Positions 15,037 through 21,523 of a stretch of DNA of 21,523 nucleotides are shown here, piece after piece (position 1 is the first letter of the stretch; every line of letters begins with the position of its first letter). Location of the stretch: the NCBI GenBank assembly GCA_022539475.1, contig VCMS01000512.1, forward strand, positions 1 through 21,523, in the 5' to 3' direction. The DNA is from Gracilaria domingensis (taxonomy: Eukaryota; Rhodophyta; Florideophyceae; Gracilariales; Gracilariaceae). The translations under genes were made by a program, and so were the position numbers. Below the pieces are notes generated by a model. It was not told the origin of the DNA, made no database searches, and saw only the letters and a program-made list of their open reading frames with translations.

Positions 15037-18000
15037 TCAACCCACTTGGGCTCTGTCCAGCGTAGCCGGTATCGGTGTCCGTGTGCGACGGTGGTACTGT
15101 AGGACCTTAGAGCGAGGAAGATGCTCGATAGGCTCATGTGTATCCTTCGAAGAAGGACAGCCGTACCAACGGACTAGATACAAAAGCTGTTCATCAGGGG
15201 CGTAGCCGTGACTAATCAGACGGTCCATAACGTACTCCCTGTCGAGGACACACCGCTCAGTGTGCGGTTCGGTTATTGTGCCCTCTTCTGGGGTGTCTTT
15301 GATTGTTTTCCCGTCATGGGCGTCGCTGCCAAACGGCTTCCGTCCTGACGGCAGTGCATTCTGTATGCCAGGTGGTCCTGGTGATGATTGTGTGTTCCTG
15401 ACGTTCAGGCTTCCAGATTTCTGGCTTTCCACCCCGTGTTGTCGGGCTGTGACCTTACTTTGGTCTTCTCGAACAGCGAGCTTCCGGCGTTCCGGCGGGA
15501 TCTCCCGTCGTGAGGGTGAACGGTCCGCCTTGCGGTGCGCCAGCGGGTGGTGCTGGTGTGCGCGCCCTGGCGGCGTTTCGCCACTCACTGCTGGTGATGG
15601 GGTCTGCGCCGTTGCACGGCTTTGAGATGCCGATTCGAATTTGGAATTTCCGTTTTTGGCGGCCGCAAGCCTTACAGCAGGCACGTGCCCGGCTCGTGTG
15701 CTGTTGTCCTCCACTGGAGGCGGATCGCCGGAAAAGCCAGACACTTGGCGCAATGTGCGCCGCGTGTGCAGCGTTGTGCTGCTTCCCACTTACTGTGGCG
15801 TATCGGCTTGCCATATCGGCGGTTTCCTTCGTTTTTTCAACGGCTTCATCACTCGATGCTTCACTGAGATCTCTCGAAGTCGGGTCTGCCATAACAGCAC
15901 GGTCTCTTTTGACTAACTTTTCTGCCGGACTTCCGGCTTTCCTTGATGCATCTGCGTTCCCGCTCGCGGGCTCCGACTGCGGCACGGGTATATTCTCCGC
16001 ATTCGACGCGGCTGCTGCGGTGTTTATCACACTCTTTTCCGGCATCCCGGTCTCACGCTGCCCATCTGGGGCAGGCTCCTGTCCTTCCGTCTGTGACGGC
16101 AGTACAGTACCATCCGCGGGCAACGCGGCGACTTCTGCAGCAGCTACCTCCTGGTGTTCTCCCGGGTGTCCAGCTTTGTGCTCCACCGAAGTGGTGCGTT
16201 CCTCCTCAGACTTTCGCGATAACTGCGGTTTGTTCGCGTCTTTCCGATTGTTCGGCTGTGCAGCGGGCGCCCTCGCGCGCTCACCACGACTTGCGTGCGA
16301 CATTGAGGCCTGCGACGGCGATTCCGTCGACGACGGCGACAACGACAGCGAGCGATTTGCCTCCTCCTCCCCCTCCTCAATTGGAGCGTCGGGGGCGGTG
16401 GTAAGTATCCCCGGAGGGGCCAGTATCCGCGTGCGTACGTGAGCGGCAGCAGAGACCGACTGGTGAGGCTCCGGCTCAGCCGGCAAATCAGCAAGTCCGC
16501 GGTTGGGATGCGGCAATACTGACAGTGAAGTACGCGCTTTCGCTTCAGCGGCCGGTTCTGCAGTAGGCGTAGCGGTGTCCGGCGTTTCCGGTTACGTATC
16601 CTGAGAAGCAGGCGTTGGTGCAGGCGTTACGCGATCCCGCGAAAAACGCTCGTGCTCTCCCTTGATGTCAAGAGCAACCGTAGTGTCGGTAACTGAAATG
16701 ACCCGGTAGGGACCATCCGCGATAGGAGAGAGCTTATGGCGCTTCTCCTTCTCAGGATTGTAGTATTCCTTCCGTATGAAGGCATAGTTACCTTCCCTAA
16801 TCTGAGGGGCATTTCTGCGCACTCTTGCGTCGAAATTCCGCTTGTAGGCGGCTTGTGCCTTAGCGATATTCTGCCTAACCGTAGGAATAATCTTCGTGAG
16901 CCATCCCTTCCACGCGTCCCTATGGAGGCGGGGCGAGGGGAACTTTTCCAGTACTGGCTGTGGCTTGATGACCACCGACGGTGGAACGCGTGATAGCACA
17001 AGCTCGAACGGCGAGATCTGAGTAGTATGATGGACCTGCGTATTGTAGGCATACGTCACTGCATCGGTGTACTGATCCCATTCCGACGGATGCACGGCAA
17101 CGAATGTCCGTAATGCATTGAGCATTGTGCGGTTAAACCGTTCAACCTGCTCATTACTCTGGGGATGATATGTTGTCGTGAACCAGTTTTGGATCCGCAA
17201 GATGCGGCAGACGTCTTGAAAGAACTTAGCCGGGAACTGCGGTCCATTATCCGATAACAAATCAATCGGCGGTCCGTAGACAAAAACCCAGTGTGTGACG
17301 AAAGCTTGGTCGACCGCACTGGCGTTAACCTTCTTCAAAGGCACAGTCCGTACCAGCTTAGAAAAGCGGTCGGTGATCACCAGTAGAAACCGGTTTCCCT
17401 GACGGGTGCGAATAAACTCGCCGAGCAAGTCAATAGCCACGAACTCCAGTGGAGCCCTAGCGGGGAAGAGTACCAATTTCTTGGAGTACTTCCGCAGTTT
17501 GACGCGGTTCTTGGCGCAATCAGAACATCCACGAACAGTGGCATACGCATCGAAAGCCATCGCTGGCCAATAGAAATCCTTCCTCAAGGTGTAGTACAGC
17601 TTCCTGCCACCAGGATGGGCTGAGAGCTTCGCATAATGCGACAGATGCAGTACTCGTGGCTGAAGTGACTGAGGAACCACAGTCTGTGGCTTGATTCTGA
17701 CAGTTCGGATGAGGAACCCTTGGTCGTTTTCGACGAAAGGCAGTCGTGCTCCGCCGTTCAGACGGCTACGAATCTCCGTACAGAAACGGTCCGTGTGCTG
17801 CTCCCTGATGAGTTCTTCCGGCTTGATTGGTACGAAACAACCCGGTTCTGGGCGCGTGTCTGACACGGCTAAAACAGCATCGTAGATGTCCCATCCCTCC
17901 GAATCTTCATCGGCATCGCTCGAGCCGTCTTCTGCAAGGAAGCACGGTATTTCCAGGTCATCGACTGGCGCAGCTTCAGCCGCTGTTTCCAAGCGGGACA

Positions 18001-20560
18001 GTGCATCAGCCTGAGTGTTCAGGAGTCCTTTCTTGTACCGGATTTCAAAGTCGAATTCCGACAAGTGAAGTCTCCACCGCATCAAGCGGCCAGATGGCTC
18101 TGCTATAGAGAGTAGCCAGCGTAGGGCCGAATGATCGGTATGAACAATGAAGCGAGTTCCCATAAGATAGGGCCAGAGTGTCTGTAATGCCCAGACAACT
18201 GCCAAGCACTCCTTCTCGGATACCGAGTAATTCTTCTCGTGAACGCTGAGGCTTCTTGACCAATATCCAATTGGCAATCGCTCGCCATCATTGGTGGTCT
18301 GGAATAATGCACAGCCAACTTGGTAGTCGCTCGCATCTGTATCTATTGCATACGGCAAGCCAGCCCTAGGTAGGGATAAAACGGGTGGCGATGTCACCGC
18401 GTTAACGAGCGACGAGAAAGCCGCAGCTTTGCGGTCGTTGAATTCTTCCAGGTTGACTGGCTGTCCTTTGGGGAGGAGTTCATTCAACGGCGCCCCAATA
18501 TCCGCAAAGTTCGGTATGAAGCGGCCGTAGACATTACACAAGCCGAGAAAAGACCGGAGTTCCGTCTGCGTCCGCGGATGCTTAGCCTCTTTGAGGGATT
18601 TCACGCGAACCTCGTCTATCGACAGCCGTCCATGACGGATAACGTGGCCGAGATACCTGACGGTTTCGGTGAAGAACTCACACTTCTTGAGCTTGAGCGT
18701 AATGCCTGCATCTCGTAGGACTCGCATCACATCCCGTACGTGGGTCAAGTGCTCGTCCAGGTTACCGGAGTAGACAATGATGTCATCCAGGTAGACCAGG
18801 CAAGTCTTCCACTTGAAGCGGGCAAGCAAAATGTCCACAGCACGTTGAAATGTGGATAGCGCGTTCGTTAACCCAAAGGGCATCCGATTGAATCGGTATA
18901 ATCCTTCATGGCAAACGAAGGCTGTTTTGTCACGATCTTCAGCCCTTACGGGAACTTTCCAATAGCCTCAATTCGCGTCAAGGGTCGTAAAAACTTTCGC
19001 GTCGCCTAATGAATCGATGCATTCATCCATTCGTGGGATAGGATACACATCCTTGACTGTAGCCGCGTTAAGCTTGCGGTAATCGATGCAAAATCGCCAA
19101 GACCCATCAGCTTTGGGCACGAGCACCACCGGCGATGCCCAAGGTGACTGAGCCGGCTCGATAACTCCAGCGCGGAGCATTTTCTCAACTTGAGCTTTCT
19201 CCTTCTGCCGAGCTGTCGGTCCTGCCCCGTAAGGGTGCTGTGAAATGGGCCAAGTATTCGGTAGAAAATCAATCCGATGTTCGGTAATACCAATCTCACC
19301 CAATGTGCCATCCCACATGGGCGTGAACTCTTCGAGCATGTGCCGCAATTAATCGCGGTGAGTCTTTGGGACATGTTCAAGATCCAGAGACTCCAGTTCT
19401 TGTACTGCCATATCCTTCGTGTCAGCAGCACTCAGGTCCTTATCATTACTGTTCAACGAGGTCGGCATTGCCTCTTTCGACAGGGTGCGGTTATTCGCAT
19501 CCGACGAAGTCGGCGTAGCATTTACCGACGGACTATCCGGTCCAGTATTCGGTTCGGAATTGTTCCGTTCCTCCTCCCCCTCCTCAGCTTCGAGGATTCC
19601 GAGAACTTCGGCCATAGAAACCTGAGTAGGCACTATAGCCGCAGGGTGCGGGAGCAATGATCCAATAACTTGGCTCCTAACCAACCGTTGAGGAAAGCGG
19701 CTGAAGTTCGCAACCAGCACCTGAAAAGGCTTCTCGGATTCGACGAAAACAATCCCATTAGCCAGGGCGAGCTGATGCTTCTCCTGCAAGGCAGGCAACG
19801 GTTGCACCGTTTGTAAGCCACATTGTAGAGATGTTACAGTAACTCAGACCTGCGATTCGGGCGGGATGCAAATAGATCGAGCAACTCGGATCTTTGTAGA
19901 CTTCCGTTCATCAGCGACAGGCTCCTGCGCAGCAGGCAAGGGCACTTGCTTCTTCAAAGCCCGTCGAAGGGGACGCCGAACGATCGGTACAATGGTCCCA
20001 TCCTCCATTTCGATGGTTCTTTGCCGCGGTCGAATTGATTCGACGAAGCGGTCACAGAAGTCACATCCGAGTATAACCGGCGCAGCGAGCTGCTTGCAAA
20101 CCAAGAAATCGAGCTTTACCACGTAGTGGCCAAGCCCGACAAGCAGGTCTATCACTCCCACTGTAGAGAGTGGCCGATTATTCGCATCCGCGATATCAAT
20201 ATGCGGCGCCGCACGAACGCGAGACCGCAAGTGCGGCGGAATCATCGATTCAACAAAGAAGTTTGGCCCAGCTCCTGTATCGAGCACGGACAACTGCCTA
20301 ACCATGTACTGGTCGGAAACACCTAGGTCGGCGTAAACTTTGTAGTTACGTTTCGCCATGACCAGGACTCTATCCGGGAACCGGCTGTTCTTAGAACGTA
20401 TCCACGGGCGACGCAAGACACCAAGGCGCTCAGATTCCACGTCTGTAGTGGCCATTTTCCTCCAAAGGATTGTCACCGGGGAGCGAGGCTTCTCAGCCTC
20501 AGGCGCTCTAAACCCCGTCGCTGGGGGCGCCTCTCCATTGCTGGAGGCTCCCTTGCTCAT
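15037..20560 (-). pseudogene. pol: Pol of element B with four nonsense codons and one frameshift
   Basis: This has the same domain order as in A. The start ATG (20558-20560) overlaps the gag TGA. Protease: VLDTGAGPNFFVE and ILGCDF. RT: YRKLNAATVKDVYPIP and YLDD. RNase H: DTDAS. Integrase: SDNGPQFPAKFF and VERFN, with 35 residues between the last two acidic residues. The chromodomain is near the end (REYVMDRLISHGY ... YLVRWYG). In-frame stops: 19844-19846 (Trp in A), 19349-19351 (Lys in A), 18968-18970 (Trp in A, inside the RT catalytic region) and 16592-16594 (Gln in A). An extra base near 15757-15763, in the linker, shifts the frame; the last part (up to 15789 down to 15037) is in the new frame and ends at the same place as A's protein. 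It is not functional as written, but its protease region is in one frame, unlike A's. Confidence 0.92.
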
Positions 20561-21522
20561 TTTTTCTGAGCTTCGCCGCCAATCTGCGGAGGTTGAGATT
20601 CCGCAGGGGCGGCTACAGTTCCGCCATTCGATGGCACCGTTTCCTGGTTTCCAGGCTGAGTCTCCGCCTTCGCACGAAGGTACGATTTGTCGGGAACACG
20701 TTCCCGCTCGGCGGGCGTCAACGACTCATACTGAGGCACTATCTTCGCCATATCCCGTATGGGCATTAAGCAATTCGGAGCGATGTGCCCTGGCCTGTAA
20801 CAGGTATGACAAATAAGGTGAGGAAGAAGATCTGCGTTGGGCGGGCGGCGCTCCTGTCGGCGCTCCTGTCGAGGAGGATACGGGTCCCTCCATCCAGGGC
20901 GTTGGCTTCGATATCCGCCAGAGTGCGGCACGGGCAATGCCGGGACTTGACGTCCGGCGTACAGAGCGGGGTCTACGTTTACTGTAGACTGCTCCGTCGT
21001 CGACGGCAATTCCGAACTCGGCATTGAACCATCGTTCTGTAACAGGTGTAGGTTATCATAACCCCCTTGAACAGAACCTCGCGAGTGAGGCAGTGAAGAG
21101 TCCCGGCCTTCTACATGAAGGAGTCGGCGCGTGCGCGTCTTGACATCAGCGCGTGCGCGAGCTGCATCTCCCTCGTTTTGGGCAAATTGAACGAGTTCCA
21201 GATAAGTAATCCGGCGTTTGTTCTCCCGATAACGGGCAACCAGTGTCCTGATCGAACGATCTAGGCCATCGACGAACATCGTGCACCGCTCGGCTGCGGA
21301 GAACACGTTGCCACATCTGTGGAAAGCCTTATTGAGGCGGGTCGAATAAACGGTTTCCGACTCTTCGGCTCCTTGCTTCGTGTCTCGCAGCGCGAGTATA
21401 GCACCTTGTATCGCATTGCCTGTCGCGTAAGAGCGCAGGAGATATTGTACCGCTTCCGGCCAGCACGTAACTCCTCCCTCGGAGGCTCGGGTCGACCCAC
21501 GCACCGAATTGTACTGGTCTTC
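20557..21522 (-). CDS. gag: Gag of element B, 3' part (runs off right edge)
   Basis: The frame is open from the window edge to the TGA at 20557-20559. It covers the C-terminal half of the capsid-like domain and the nucleocapsid. The zinc knuckle CHTCYRPGHIAPNC (CX2CX4HX4C) is at 20770-20811. Relative to A, a four-residue unit (QERR) is repeated just before it. This copy shows the uninterrupted frame against which A's three gag deletions are seen. The tail ends in a run of six A overlapping the pol ATG. The N-terminal coiled coil and capsid start lie outside the window. Confidence 0.9.
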   Translation of the reverse strand, partial: EDQYNSVRGSTRASEGGVTCWPEAVQYLLRSYATGNAIQGAILALRDTKQGAEESETVYSTRLNKAFHRCGNVFSAAERCTMFVDGLDRSIRTLVARYRENKRRITYLELVQFAQNEGDAARARADVKTRTRRLLHVEGRDSSLPHSRGSVQGGYDNLHLLQNDGSMPSSELPSTTEQSTVNVDPALYAGRQVPALPVPHSGGYRSQRPGWRDPYPPRQERRQERRPPNADLLPHLICHTCYRPGHIAPNCLMPIRDMAKIVPQYESLTPAERERVPDKSYLRAKAETQPGNQETVPSNGGTVAAPAESQPPQIGGEAQKK

Positions 21523-21523
21523 G

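Larger units (their letters stand above)
855..21523 (-). mobile_element. Element B: older Ty3/gypsy chromodomain retrotransposon, 5' end outside window, interrupted by element A
   Basis: Read on the minus strand from the right edge, the order is gag (3' part), protease, RT, RNase H, integrase, linker, chromodomain, hairpin-rich 3' UTR, a module with a plus-strand gene, polypurine tract and 3' LTR. That order and the polypurine tract/TG junction at 12702/12701 define its 3' end. The LTR is split by element A and ends in CA (minus strand) at 855. The 5-bp flank there is TGGTC (850-854, plus strand); its partner lies outside the window. Pol carries four in-frame stops and one frameshift and the antisense gene is also broken, so this copy cannot be autonomous. 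Gag-pol is nearly the same as in element A, but the LTR and terminal module are not. Confidence 0.92.

Noticed and set aside
15037..20560. Fungal repeat-induced point mutation in element B
   Set aside because: Only a few stops are seen, one is a transversion, and sequence identity to A remains about 94%. RIP would give dense C:G to T:A change.

Overview
The window is eukaryotic repetitive DNA. It holds two related Ty3/gypsy-type (Metaviridae, chromodomain-bearing) LTR retrotransposons, one inserted inside the other, plus about 850 bp of flanking DNA on the left. The RT and RNase H motif style and a TCATTTCC-like initiator in the LTR fit an oomycete such as a Phytophthora relative. This is inference from family resemblance only; no host gene fixes the species. 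No rRNA, tRNA, CRISPR array or bacterial-style operon is visible.

Layout. 1-849: flanking DNA with one weak membrane-protein-like ORF on the minus strand. 855-1262 and 12241-12701: the two halves of the 3' LTR of element B (minus strand), split by element A. 1263-12235: element A (plus strand), a complete retrotransposon with a 749-bp 5' LTR, tRNA primer-binding site, gag, pol (protease, RT, RNase H, integrase, long linker, chromodomain), a 1.8-kb 3' non-coding region, polypurine tract and 743-bp 3' LTR, flanked by a perfect 5-bp target duplication AAAGA. 12702-21523: the rest of element B going outward on the minus strand: polypurine tract, a 1.9-kb terminal module carrying a gene on the opposite (plus) strand, a hairpin-rich 3' UTR, pol with four nonsense codons and one frameshift, and the 3' part of gag. 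B's 5' part and 5' LTR lie beyond the right edge.

How the parts relate. Gag forms the particle. Pol supplies maturation, reverse transcription and integration, and the terminal chromodomain probably steers integration towards modified chromatin. A and B have nearly the same gag-pol (about 94% DNA identity in a stretch compared by eye) but much more different LTRs and entirely different DNA between the 3' UTR and the LTR. A is young: its LTRs differ by no substitutions outside the first 50 bp. Even so, its gag/protease region has five one-base deletions relative to B. B is older and decayed.

Most interesting: (1) the antisense gene at 12755-14559, which fills B's terminal module; (2) a near-duplicate polypurine tract at each end of the variable module in both elements; (3) an array of 13-nt CCNN-N5-NNGG hairpins in the 3' UTR, whose stems are mostly kept in both elements while the loops drift; (4) the nested insertion itself, which lies next to an initiator-like site in B's LTR.
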